Below, piece after piece: positions 27,315 through 36,414 of a DNA stretch of 64,000 bases. A program made the translations under genes and the position numbers. The stretch is from positions 1-64,000 of the forward strand of contig NZ_JACHNX010000005.1 of assembly GCF_014199595.1 (NCBI RefSeq). Direction: 5' to 3'. The stretch comes from Sphingomonas yabuuchiae. GTDB taxonomy: Bacteria; Pseudomonadota; Alphaproteobacteria; Sphingomonadales; Sphingomonadaceae. The notes beneath the pieces are model-generated. The model did not search any database. It was not told the DNA's origin and saw only the letters and a list, made by a program, of their open reading frames with translations. Within the stretch, counting starts at the first letter, position 1. Each line of letters opens with the position of its first letter.

Positions 27315-29513
27315 TTAGCGCCGTTTGCCGTTGTGGCGGATGTTGGCGGGCCGCCCACGCCGTTTCAGCACCCGGCGCGGTTCGGGTGCCGCGCCCTTGC
27401 CGTCGGGCAGTTCGAAGCGCAGCGCGCCCGAAACCGGGTTCGCCTCGGCCAGGCGTAGCGGCAGGCGCTGGCCCAGCTTGTAGATTTCGCGGCTCTTCTC
27501 GCCGAGCAGCTGCTGCGACGACTCGTCGTAATGGAAATAGTCGCCGCCCAGGTCGCGGATCGGCATCAGTCCGTCACCGCCCACGCCGTCGACCGTCGCA
27601 AAAAAGCCGAAATTGGTGACACCGGTGATCCGCGTCTCGACCACCTGGCCGACATGTTCGGATAGATAGGCCGCGACATAGCGGTCGATCGTCTCGCGCT
27701 CCGCCTCCATCGCGCGGCGTTCATATTGGCTGATCGAGGTGCCCAGCCGCTCCATCTCTTCGCCCTCGGGCAGCAACCCGCCATCGCCCAGCTTATACGC
27801 TCCGACCAGCGCACGGTGGACGACGAGGTCGGCATAGCGCCGGATCGGCGAGGTGAAATGCGCGTACGACCCCAGCGACAGGCCGAAATGCCCCTGATTG
27901 ACCGGAGCGTAATAAGCCTGGGTCTGCGAGCGGAGGATCTGCTCCATCACCTGCGGCTTGAAGTCCGCGTCGCCGATCTTGTCGATGATCCGGTTGAAGG
28001 TCGCCGGGCGGATCACCTGTCCCATCGCAAATGGAATGTCGAAGGTTTCCAGATACTCCTTCAGCGCGACCAGCTTGGTGCGGCTGGGCACCTCATGGAC
28101 GCGGTACATGACGGGGGCCTTTTTAGCCTCCAGCGCCTTGGCGGCGGCGACGTTGGCGGCGATCATGTAATCCTCGATCAGCCGGTGCGCATCCAGCCGC
28201 GCACGCGGCGCGACCGACAGGATGCGGCCATTCTGGTCGAGCACCACGCGCCGCTCGGGCAGGTCGAGGTCGAGCGGCTCGCGATCGTCGCGCGCCTTGG
28301 CCAGCGCCGCCCAGCAGTCCCAAAGCGGCCGCAGGGCCGTCTCGGTCAGCGGATGCGACAGCTCGCCGTCGATCGCGGCCTGCGCATCCTCATACGCGAT
28401 ATTCGCGGCCAGCCGTACGACCGCGCGGGTGAAGCGGAAGCCCTTGAGCTTGCCGTCCTTCGTCACCTGAAGATGACAGGCTAGCGCGGCGCGGTCCTCG
28501 CCCTCCTTCAGCGAACAGACATCGGCCGACAGGATCTCGGGCAGCATCGGCACCACCCGGTCGGGGAAATAGACCGAGTTGCCCCGCCGCCGCGCATCCT
28601 TGTCGATCGCCGAGCCGGGACGGACATAGAAGCTGACATCGGCAATGGCGACGATGGCGCGCCAGCCTTCCGGATTGGCGGGATCGTCGTCGGGCGCGGC
28701 CCAGACCGCGTCGTCATGGTCGCGGGCGTCGACCGGATCGATCGCGACGATGGGCAGGTCGCGCAGGTCTTCGCGGTCGTCGCCCAGCGGCTGGCGCGCA
28801 ACACGTTCGGCTTCTTCCAGCGTCTCGGGCTGGAAGCGATCGGGGATCTCGAACTTGTGGATCGCGATCAGCGAGAAGCTGCGCGGGGCGAAGGGATCGC
28901 CCAGCCGCTCGACCACCTTTGCGGTGATGCGCGGCGGACGGCCTGCCTTTTCGGCCAGCACCAGGTCGCCCGCTTCGGCGCCTCCGGTGTCCGACACCAT
29001 CATCTCGCGCCGGTCCTTCTTGTCGACGCTAGTCAACCAGAAGCGCCCCGCCTCCTCGCGCAGCACGCCCAGCACCTGTTCGGAGGCGGGGGCGATCGTC
29101 TTCATGACATGCGCGATCCAGCCGCCGCCCGCTTCCTCGGTCCGCGCCAGTACCCGCTGGCCGATGCCGAGGCTCCCGCGCTTGCGCTCGCGGATGCGGA
29201 GGCGAGGAATGGGCACGCCGTCCGCCTCCCAACGCTCGGGCTGGCCCCAGACATTGCCGCCGTCATCGACATCGACGACGCGCAGCACCGTCACCTTGGG
29301 CAGTCCGCCCATCTTGTGGAAGGCGCGGCCCGGCGCGCTGTCGATCAGCCCTTCATCGGCCATGTCCTTGAGCAGCGCCTTCAGCCCGATCTTCTCCTGC
29401 GCGGAGAGACCGAAAGCGCGCGCGATCTCGCGCTTGCCAGCGGGCTGGTCCGACTGTTCGATGAAGGCGAGGATTTGCTCACGGGTCGGCAGACCCGGCT
29501 GGGGTTTTTTCAT
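27315..29513 (-). CDS. rnr: Ribonuclease R
   Basis: RNase R is a processive 3'-5' exoribonuclease that degrades structured RNA. The protein has 732 residues from ATG 29513; the longer frame upstream is REP sequence. An N-terminal winged-helix region (REQILAFIEQSDQPAGKREIARAF) is followed by cold-shock domains. The RNB catalytic domain has AIDPVDARDHDDAVW with the metal-binding aspartates and later HFTSPIRRYADLVVHRAL. The C-terminus carries an S1 domain (ARITGVTNFGFFATV-like) and ends in a basic Arg/Lys-rich tail. REP elements flank it on both sides. Confidence 0.95.
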   Translation of the reverse strand: MKKPQPGLPTREQILAFIEQSDQPAGKREIARAFGLSAQEKIGLKALLKDMADEGLIDSAPGRAFHKMGGLPKVTVLRVVDVDDGGNVWGQPERWEADGVPIPRLRIRERKRGSLGIGQRVLARTEEAGGGWIAHVMKTIAPASEQVLGVLREEAGRFWLTSVDKKDRREMMVSDTGGAEAGDLVLAEKAGRPPRITAKVVERLGDPFAPRSFSLIAIHKFEIPDRFQPETLEEAERVARQPLGDDREDLRDLPIVAIDPVDARDHDDAVWAAPDDDPANPEGWRAIVAIADVSFYVRPGSAIDKDARRRGNSVYFPDRVVPMLPEILSADVCSLKEGEDRAALACHLQVTKDGKLKGFRFTRAVVRLAANIAYEDAQAAIDGELSHPLTETALRPLWDCWAALAKARDDREPLDLDLPERRVVLDQNGRILSVAPRARLDAHRLIEDYMIAANVAAAKALEAKKAPVMYRVHEVPSRTKLVALKEYLETFDIPFAMGQVIRPATFNRIIDKIGDADFKPQVMEQILRSQTQAYYAPVNQGHFGLSLGSYAHFTSPIRRYADLVVHRALVGAYKLGDGGLLPEGEEMERLGTSISQYERRAMEAERETIDRYVAAYLSEHVGQVVETRITGVTNFGFFATVDGVGGDGLMPIRDLGGDYFHYDESSQQLLGEKSREIYKLGQRLPLRLAEANPVSGALRFELPDGKGAAPEPRRVLKRRGRPANIRHNGKRR

Positions 29514-29561
29514 GAGATGGAGATAGGGGGTAGGGGAGGCGGCGTCACCCCCGAAGCTGAT

Positions 29562-29692
29562 CCTCCCCGGCACGGGGAGGGGGACCGCCGCGAAGCGGTG
29601 GTGGAGGGGGTTCGCCACATAGGGTTCGCTTGCTGGAACGCCCCCTCCACCATGCTTCGCATGGTCCCCCTCCCCTTGCAGGGGAGGATTAA
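29562..29692. repeat. REP pair (BIME-type), family C
   Basis: Two inverted copies flank a short centre. The left copy has the hairpin ACCGCCGC-GAA-GCGGTGGT (29584-29602) and the right copy ACCATGC-TTC-GCATGGT (29649-29665). The stem sequences differ but both pair, with triloops GAA and its complement. It lies between the divergent genes rnr and GH20. Confidence 0.75.
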
Positions 29693-29743
29693 TAACGACA
29701 TGATCCAATGTAATACCAGTATGGCGTAGCGGGACCGACGATT

Positions 29744-32239
29744 ATGATGACATTATGGGCTTCGGCCGCGATCCTGGCGGCGGCTCCCGCAGCGCAGGGC
29801 GATCTGGACCGGTTGGCGGCGACGCTCGGCTATCGCTATACCATCCTGACCAACCGTCCCGCATCCTGCCCGACCGGCACGCCGCGCTGTTTTGAGGCGG
29901 ATATCGCCATCGCCGTGCCCGAGGGTGCGCCGAGCCTGCCGGTCGAAATCCGCTACAGCCTGGTCAACCCGGTGCTGAAGATCGACAGCGACACCTTCGA
30001 CAACCGCACGATCAACGGCGATCTGAACGTCCTGACGCTGAAGCCCGGCCAGCAGTTGAAGCCGGGCCAGACCTATCATGTGAAGCTGACCGGCCTGGGC
30101 GCCTTCTTCTCGCGCAATCACATGATGCCCAACGCGATGCTGGCGGCCGAGGGCCTTACCCCGCGTGTGATCGCCGCGACCCGGACGGGGACCGATGCCG
30201 AGACGGGGCTGGAGACCCTGCCTTTCGTAGCCCCGATGACCGATGAGGCCGCGCTCGCCCGCAGCGCCCCCGACGACCAGACGGTCTGGCGGACCCCGGA
30301 GCGCGCCTTTGCTCTTTATGCCGAGCGGGGGGCGGCGACGCCGGTCGATGTCGCGATTTTGCCCCGGCCTGCGAAGGTCACGCGCCCGGCCGGTGCGCCG
30401 GTCGATCTGGCCAAGGGATTGCGCGTCACCACCCAGGGTTTCACTCGCGCCGCCATCGCGCCCGCGCTGGCCGGATTGCCGATGGGAACGGTGCCGTTGA
30501 CCATCCGCAAGCAGGCGGGGATCGCCGTCGAGGGCTATCGCCTGACCGTGGCACAGGGCGGTGTCACCATTGCGGCGGCGGATGCGGCGGGGGCATCCTA
30601 TGCGCTTCGTTCGCTGGCGCAGCAGATGGCGGCGGAGGGGACGACGCTCCGCCCGCTGATTATAGAGGATGCGCCGCGCTACGGCTTTCGCGGGCTGCAT
30701 ATCGATCTGGCGCGCAACTTTCACAGCAAGGCCGAGATACTGAAGCTGATCGAGCAGATGGCAGTGTACAAGCTGAACACGCTGCACCTGCATCTCGGCG
30801 ATGACGAGGGCTGGCGCTTGCAGATCGCAGGCCTGCCCGAACTGACCGAGGTGGGGGCGTATCGCTGCACCGACCTGACCGAGAAGAGCTGCCTGTCGCC
30901 GCAACTGGGGGCAGACCCGGCCAGGGATGCGGCCACCAACGGCTATCTGACCGCCGCCGACTATACCGAAATCCTGCGTGCCGCCGCCGCGCGGCAGATC
31001 GACGTCATCCCCTCCTTCGACATGCCCGGCCATTCGCGCGCGGCGATCCGGTCGATGGAGGTGCGCTATCAGCGGCTGATGGCCAAGGGCGACCGCGCTG
31101 GGGCCGAGCGTTTCCGGCTGGTCGAGCCGGGCGATACCACCCGCTATTCCAGCGTCCAGCATTATGACGACAACACGCTGAACGTCTGTATTCCCAGCAC
31201 CTATCGCTTTATCGAGACGGTGATCGACGACATCGCCGCCCTGCACAAAGCGGCGGGGGTACCGCTGACCACCTATCATATCGGCGCGGACGAGACGGCG
31301 GGGGCCTGGGTGCAGTCGCCCGCCTGCAAGGTGATGATGGGCCAGACGGGCCTGCAGCCCAAGCAGCTCGGCGCCTATTTCATCGAGCGCATTTCCACCG
31401 ACCTCGCCCAGCGCGGCATCGCGGTCGCCGGGTGGAGCGATGGCCTGGGCCATACCGACCCCGCCAAGATGCCGCCCAAGGTTCAGACCAACATCTGGAG
31501 CAACCTGCACGCGGGCGGCGTGGCCGAGGCGCATGGCCAGGCCAATCGCGGGTGGAAGACGGTGCTGTCGATCCCCGATCTCGGCTATTTCGACATGCCC
31601 TATGCCGCCGATCCGAACGAGACCGGCTATGACTGGGCGTCGCGCGGGGTGGACAGTTTCCAAGTGTTCGGTTTCATGCCGGGCAATCTGGCCGCCAACG
31701 CCGCGCTGATTCCTAACATCCTCGCCCAGCCCAAGGCGATTGCCGACACCGTGCCGCTCCAGCCGGGCCGCAGCATCGCCGGGCTCCAGGCGCAGTTGTG
31801 GAGCGAGACGGTGCGCCGCGACAGCCAGGTGGATTACATGCTCTTCCCGCGCCTGCTGGCGCTGGCCGAGCGGGCGTGGAGAAAGCCGGATTGGGAGCCC
31901 GCTTATGTCGCTGGTACCGGCTATCAACCGAACGACCCCCGCGTGGACCGGACGAAGCTGTTGGCCGGGTGGCGGGATTTTGCGGGCCGGATGGGTGCGC
32001 AGATGCGATTGCTCGATCGGGCGGGCGTGACCTATCGCCTTGCCCCGCCGGGCGCGCGGATCGCGAACGGCAGGCTGGAGGCGAACACCGAGTTCGCCGG
32101 AACGCCGATTGAGTATCGCATCGGCGGCTCCGCCTGGACCCGCTACACCGGGCCGGTGGCGGTGACGGGGGTGGTCGAGCTTCGCACCCGTACCCCCGAT
32201 GGCCGCCGTGCCAGCCGGACGGTTACGGTTTCGCCGTAA
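29744..32239 (+). CDS. Beta-N-acetylhexosaminidase, GH20 (chitobiase-type architecture)
   Basis: This exo-enzyme removes terminal N-acetylglucosamine or N-acetylgalactosamine residues by substrate-assisted catalysis. The 831-residue protein has a short secretion signal (MTLWASAAILAAAPAAQG) and an N-terminal carbohydrate-binding region resembling chitobiases (VEIRYSLVNPVLKIDSDTFDNR). A GH20b domain (about 205-305) and the catalytic barrel follow, starting with YGFRGLHIDLARNFHSK. The catalytic pair Asp516-Glu517 lies in HIGADETAGAW. A C-terminal beta domain ends the protein. It is probably periplasmic or outer-surface. Its last 17 bases overlap the end of the GH84 gene on the other strand. Confidence 0.94.
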   Translation: MMTLWASAAILAAAPAAQGDLDRLAATLGYRYTILTNRPASCPTGTPRCFEADIAIAVPEGAPSLPVEIRYSLVNPVLKIDSDTFDNRTINGDLNVLTLKPGQQLKPGQTYHVKLTGLGAFFSRNHMMPNAMLAAEGLTPRVIAATRTGTDAETGLETLPFVAPMTDEAALARSAPDDQTVWRTPERAFALYAERGAATPVDVAILPRPAKVTRPAGAPVDLAKGLRVTTQGFTRAAIAPALAGLPMGTVPLTIRKQAGIAVEGYRLTVAQGGVTIAAADAAGASYALRSLAQQMAAEGTTLRPLIIEDAPRYGFRGLHIDLARNFHSKAEILKLIEQMAVYKLNTLHLHLGDDEGWRLQIAGLPELTEVGAYRCTDLTEKSCLSPQLGADPARDAATNGYLTAADYTEILRAAAARQIDVIPSFDMPGHSRAAIRSMEVRYQRLMAKGDRAGAERFRLVEPGDTTRYSSVQHYDDNTLNVCIPSTYRFIETVIDDIAALHKAAGVPLTTYHIGADETAGAWVQSPACKVMMGQTGLQPKQLGAYFIERISTDLAQRGIAVAGWSDGLGHTDPAKMPPKVQTNIWSNLHAGGVAEAHGQANRGWKTVLSIPDLGYFDMPYAADPNETGYDWASRGVDSFQVFGFMPGNLAANAALIPNILAQPKAIADTVPLQPGRSIAGLQAQLWSETVRRDSQVDYMLFPRLLALAERAWRKPDWEPAYVAGTGYQPNDPRVDRTKLLAGWRDFAGRMGAQMRLLDRAGVTYRLAPPGARIANGRLEANTEFAGTPIEYRIGGSAWTRYTGPVAVTGVVELRTRTPDGRRASRTVTVSP

Positions 32240-34178
32240 CCGCGATCAGGCCAGGCGCATCGGCAATGAAGCGGTCGAGCACGCCGTCGGCGATCTTGAT
32301 CGGCCCGTCGAAGCGCACCGCGCCCTTGATGCTCTGCACGGCGGCGGCCTGAGCGGCGATCCGCTTGGCATCGGCGAAGTAGCGGGTCGCCGCTGCATTG
32401 CCCTGCTCGGCGGCGTCCAGCCCGGCGGCAGCCTGCCCCAGCGCGCGACCCCAGAGCTGCATCGCCTCCAGCCAGGGCGCGGCTTGCTCGGCAAAGGCCG
32501 GGTCGACCAGCCCCGCGCGGATCGTGTCGGGCGCATCGGCCAGCGCATCGGCCTTGGCATGGAGTTCGGCCAGTGCCGCACGGCGTTCGCCCGCGTCACC
32601 GTTCGCCAGCGCCTCGCGAACATGGTCGAGCAGCGCCTTCAGCTTGGGCGCCTGTTCCTGCCAGGGCTGGCTGCCGAAGGTGGGGGCGAGATGCTGGGTG
32701 TCGAACAGCTCCAGCAGTGCCGCCGTTGCGCGGGCATCTCCTCCAGCCAGATCGCGCGCGGCGTAATGCCAGGTGCGGTCGGCGTCATAGCCCTTGTCGT
32801 TCCACCCGAACGCCAGCACCCCCGTCACCGCAACCCGGCTGGGGGCTTCTTGGTTCATCGGGTTGGAGAGAATACCGGTCAGCTCGGACGACAGCCCGGC
32901 CTCGCGCTTGGCATAGGGCGCGAGAAGCAGGCGCCCGGCCGAACTCGCATAGTCGTTGACCGGATAATTGTCCCACAGCAGCGTCTTGCGCCCGAACGCC
33001 TTGGTCGCGGCCTTGGCATCGGGAATGGAGATGGCGGGCGGCACGACATCGGTGCCGGTCCATTGCACGACGATGCGCGGGTTCAGATTGGCACGGAGGG
33101 CCGCCTTGTAGGGGCTTTCCTTCGCATCATAATATTCGGTCGGTACCATGATCAGCGGGCGCGAGGCGGGGTCCTGTTTGAGCAGGTCGGCCTGGACCGC
33201 GTTCAGCAGCTTTGACTGGGCGATCCCGGCGGCTTGCGCGCCCGAGGGGCCGAATGCGGCCTTGTCCGCCTCGCAATTCCACTTCTGATATTCGATATCG
33301 TCCAGCGCGACATAGAAGCTGTGTACGCCGATCCCGCGCAACGCCGCGAACTTGCGCAGCAGCGCCTGCTCGTCCGCCGGGTCGGAGAAGCAGATGCTTG
33401 GTCCCGGCGAGATGGCATAGACGAAATCGACATGGTTCGCCCTGGCGCGCGCGGCGAGCGTACCCAGCGCGCTCAGCGTCGCGGCGGGATAGGGATCGCG
33501 CCACTTGTCGCGCGCGAAGGGATCGTCCTTCGGGCTGTAGACATAGGTGTTGGCCTTCATCTCGCCGAGGAAGTCGAGATGCTTGGTCCGGTCGGTCATC
33601 GACCAGGGCTTGCCGTAGAAACCCTCGATCGTGCCCCGGATCGGCATGGCGGGATGATCGCGGATGGTCAGCGCCGGTATGGTCTGGCGGGCCAGCAACT
33701 GGCGCAGCGTCTGGGCGGCGTGGAACAGTCCGTCCGCGTCATGCCCGGCCAGCGTGATGAGCCCGCTGCGACCGGCGGCGAGGACGGTCAGCGTATAGCC
33801 TTCGCGGGCGTCGTCGGGGCTGGCGTCGCTGCGCGACAGGGCCTCACGGACTAGGGCGGCACTGTCCGGGCCGATCACGATGGTCGGGCGGTCGGGTGAG
33901 GCGGGCAAGCGCGTGGTTGTGGCGATCTCGGTGACACCCGCCTTTGACAGCAGGTCGCGCACCAGCGCGGCGGTCTCCGGCTCGGTGCCGGGTGCGACGA
34001 TCAGCGTGACTGCACGGCCCAGCGTCACCGTGCCATCGCCCAGCGTCATCACGGCGGGGGCGGGGAAAATCGCGGGCAGGGTGGCGGGGCTCGCTTGAGC
34101 CGCCGGGGTCAGCGTCGCCAGTGCGATCGCCGCCAGGGCCGCCCCCATTGCTCTGTTTGCCGCCCGCGTCATCCTCAA
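32223..34178 (-). CDS. GH84 beta-N-acetylglucosaminidase (O-GlcNAcase/hyaluronidase-like)
   Basis: A 651-residue secreted glycosidase with an N-terminal signal (AMGAALAAIALATLTPAAQA). An N-terminal GH20b-like alpha/beta domain (about 35-175) precedes the GH84 barrel, which begins with RGTIEGFYGKPWS. The family's catalytic aspartate pair is Asp293-Asp294 in YVALDDIEYQKW. The C-terminal third is helical. GH84 enzymes act on beta-linked GlcNAc in glycans or glycoproteins by the same substrate-assisted mechanism as GH20. Convergence with GH20 suggests a joint role in using hexosamine-containing glycans, though no sugar-uptake genes are adjacent. Confidence 0.92.
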   Translation of the reverse strand: MRMTRAANRAMGAALAAIALATLTPAAQASPATLPAIFPAPAVMTLGDGTVTLGRAVTLIVAPGTEPETAALVRDLLSKAGVTEIATTTRLPASPDRPTIVIGPDSAALVREALSRSDASPDDAREGYTLTVLAAGRSGLITLAGHDADGLFHAAQTLRQLLARQTIPALTIRDHPAMPIRGTIEGFYGKPWSMTDRTKHLDFLGEMKANTYVYSPKDDPFARDKWRDPYPAATLSALGTLAARARANHVDFVYAISPGPSICFSDPADEQALLRKFAALRGIGVHSFYVALDDIEYQKWNCEADKAAFGPSGAQAAGIAQSKLLNAVQADLLKQDPASRPLIMVPTEYYDAKESPYKAALRANLNPRIVVQWTGTDVVPPAISIPDAKAATKAFGRKTLLWDNYPVNDYASSAGRLLLAPYAKREAGLSSELTGILSNPMNQEAPSRVAVTGVLAFGWNDKGYDADRTWHYAARDLAGGDARATAALLELFDTQHLAPTFGSQPWQEQAPKLKALLDHVREALANGDAGERRAALAELHAKADALADAPDTIRAGLVDPAFAEQAAPWLEAMQLWGRALGQAAAGLDAAEQGNAAATRYFADAKRIAAQAAAVQSIKGAVRFDGPIKIADGVLDRFIADAPGLIAVTAKP

Positions 34179-34270
34179 TCTCCGGTATTGAACTGGTATT
34201 GTCGGAGCCTAGGGGAGTGAGGGGCGGGCTGCAAGCGCGATTGCGGGTTGGATTTCAATGGGTTGGGGCG

Positions 34271-34356
34271 TGGCCTTCGACTTCGCTCAGGCTGAACGGA
34301 GCGGGGAAGTAGGGTCCTGCCAAACCCCCGTTCAGCCTGAGCGAAGTCGAAGGCCA
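34271..34356. repeat. Inverted repeat, REP family E
   Basis: A 28-base arm at 34271-34298 (core TTCGACTTCGCTCAGGCT) is inverted perfectly at 34329-34356 across 30 bases. A second copy of the same unit, with arms in the opposite order, is at 37652-37749. It lies between the GH84 start and the end of the ABC transporter gene. Confidence 0.8.
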
Positions 34357-34395
34357 AGGGAATCCCCCCCGCCAAGTGGTATTAGACCGGCCCCA

Positions 34396-36189
34396 TCAAT
34401 CGTGAAATTGCAGGCTCGCCAACCGGGCATAGAGCCCGCCGCCCGCGATCAACTCCCCATGTCGCCCCTGTTCGACGATCCGCCCGCCATCCATCACCAC
34501 GATCCGCTCGGCCGCACGGACCGTCGCCAGCCGGTGCGCGATGACCAGCGTGGTCCGGTTGGCCATCAACCGCTCCAGCGCCTGTTGGACCAGTTGCTCG
34601 CTCTCGGCATCCAAAGCGCTCGTCGCCTCGTCCAGCAACAGGATCGGCGCATCGCGAAGCAGCGCGCGGGCGATGGTGATCCGCTGGCGCTGGCCGCCCG
34701 ACAGCCGGGCACCGCCTTCGCCCAGGAAGGTATCCAGCCCCTGCGGCAGCGCGCGCAGGAAGTCGGCGGCGTTGGCGGCCTCGGCGGCGGCCCAAAGCTC
34801 GTCGTCGCTCGCCTCCCACCGGCCATAGCGCAGATTGTCGCGCGCCGAGGCGCCGAAGATCACCGTCTCCTGCGGCACCATCGCGATGCGCCCGCGGATC
34901 GCTGCCGGATCGGCATCACGCAGGGACACGCCGTCGAGCGAGATATTGCCGCCCTGCGGATCGTAGAATCGCTCGGCCAGCTGGAACAGGGTCGACTTGC
35001 CCGCGCCCGAGGGGCCGACCACCGCCACCGTCTCGCCGGGGCGAATGTCGAGCGAGAAGTCGTTCAGCGCCGCGACCTCGGGTCGGGTCGGATAGTGGAA
35101 CACGACATTCTCGAAGCGCAGCGCACCCATCGGGATGACCGGCAGAACGGCGGGCGCGGGGGGCGGCGCGATCTCGGGTTCCTCGGCCAGCAGCTCGGCC
35201 AGACGCTGCGCCGCGCCCGATGCTCGCAATATGTCGCCCCAAACCTCGGTCAGCGCCTGGAACGAGCCCGCAACCAGCATGCCCGTCACGACGAACGCAG
35301 TCAGCGACCCGCCCGACAGCCGCCCGCTGGCGACATCGGCAACCGCCTCCCACAGCAGCAGCGTCAGGCCGCCGAAGAACAGGCCGATCACCATCGCGGT
35401 CATCACCGCACGCAGCAGGAAGCGCTTGCGCGAGGTGGCGAAGCCGTTGCTGACCGCCAGCTCGAATCGCTCGGCCTCGCGGCGTTCCTGGCCGAACGCC
35501 TGGACGACCTTCATCGCGCCCAGCGTCTCCACGGCGGTCGCGCCGATATCGGCCAGCCGGTCCTGGCTGTCGCGCGAATAGCTGCGCACCTTCTTGCCGA
35601 GCACGACGATGGGCAGGACGATCAGCGGGATGCACACCAGCAGCGACAGGGTCAGCTTGGGCGACAGCGCGAACAGATAGATGGTGCCGCCGATCCCGAT
35701 CACCGTATTGCGCAGCGCGATCGACACGGTCGAGCCGACGACCTGCTCGATGATCGCGGTGTCGGCGGTCAACCGGCTGGCGATCTCGGACGGGCGGTTC
35801 TCTTCGAAGTAACGGGGTGCCAGGCGCAGAAGGTTGGCCTGCACCGCGATGCGGATATCGGCGACCGTCCGCTCGCCCAGCCACGACACGAAATAGAATC
35901 GGAACGCGGTGGCGATCGCCAGCACCACGACGACCGCCAGCAGCCCCTGGAAATAGGGTGCGATATCGCCGGTGTCGGCGATGTTGCCGAAGCCGTGGTC
36001 GATCACTTTCTGGAAGGTGCGCGGGATGAACAGCGTGGCCAGTGCCGCGACCGCCAGCGACACGGTGGCGGCGGCCAGATGCCCCGGATAGCGCAGCGTA
36101 TAGCGCCAGACCATTTTCAGGTTGCTCAGGCGGCGGCTGGCCGGGACGGGGGGCTCGGCGGATTTGCGGGACGCGGCGGATCTGGCCAT
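34396..36189 (-). CDS. ABC transporter with fused permease and ATPase (MsbA/lipid-exporter type)
   Basis: A 597-residue half-transporter. The N-terminal type I exporter membrane domain has about six helices (residues about 35-330), and the nucleotide-binding domain follows from about 350. It shows Walker A GPSGAGKST, signature LSGGQRQRITIARAL, Walker B ILLLDEATSALD and the switch His in VIAHRLATV. It would act as a homodimer or heterodimer at the inner membrane. MsbA-like lipid or drug export is likely, but the cargo cannot be named. It is divergent from phaZ. Confidence 0.9.
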   Translation of the reverse strand: MARSAASRKSAEPPVPASRRLSNLKMVWRYTLRYPGHLAAATVSLAVAALATLFIPRTFQKVIDHGFGNIADTGDIAPYFQGLLAVVVVLAIATAFRFYFVSWLGERTVADIRIAVQANLLRLAPRYFEENRPSEIASRLTADTAIIEQVVGSTVSIALRNTVIGIGGTIYLFALSPKLTLSLLVCIPLIVLPIVVLGKKVRSYSRDSQDRLADIGATAVETLGAMKVVQAFGQERREAERFELAVSNGFATSRKRFLLRAVMTAMVIGLFFGGLTLLLWEAVADVASGRLSGGSLTAFVVTGMLVAGSFQALTEVWGDILRASGAAQRLAELLAEEPEIAPPPAPAVLPVIPMGALRFENVVFHYPTRPEVAALNDFSLDIRPGETVAVVGPSGAGKSTLFQLAERFYDPQGGNISLDGVSLRDADPAAIRGRIAMVPQETVIFGASARDNLRYGRWEASDDELWAAAEAANAADFLRALPQGLDTFLGEGGARLSGGQRQRITIARALLRDAPILLLDEATSALDAESEQLVQQALERLMANRTTLVIAHRLATVRAAERIVVMDGGRIVEQGRHGELIAGGGLYARLASLQFHD

Positions 36190-36414
36190 GCCGGGGACCT
36201 AGCAGCGTGGGCGCATCGGCTCAACGCCGGGCTATGGGCTCGACGCATCGTTTGGGCGCTTTGGTGCGTTCAGGGGATGTGATGGAGATCATGAACCTGT
36301 CATCGGTTCGGCACTATGACCGATCGGCCATATTCTGGTCATCATGCGCAAACGGTTTCGTGATAGACAAATGCCAATCACGGCTCCGTCCGGCGGAGCG
36401 CAGGGGAATCGACG

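Noticed and set aside
36190..36414. A short open frame with ATG near 36291 before phaZ
   Set aside because: It continues into the phaZ start in another frame, lacks a clear ribosome-binding site and has no sensible composition.
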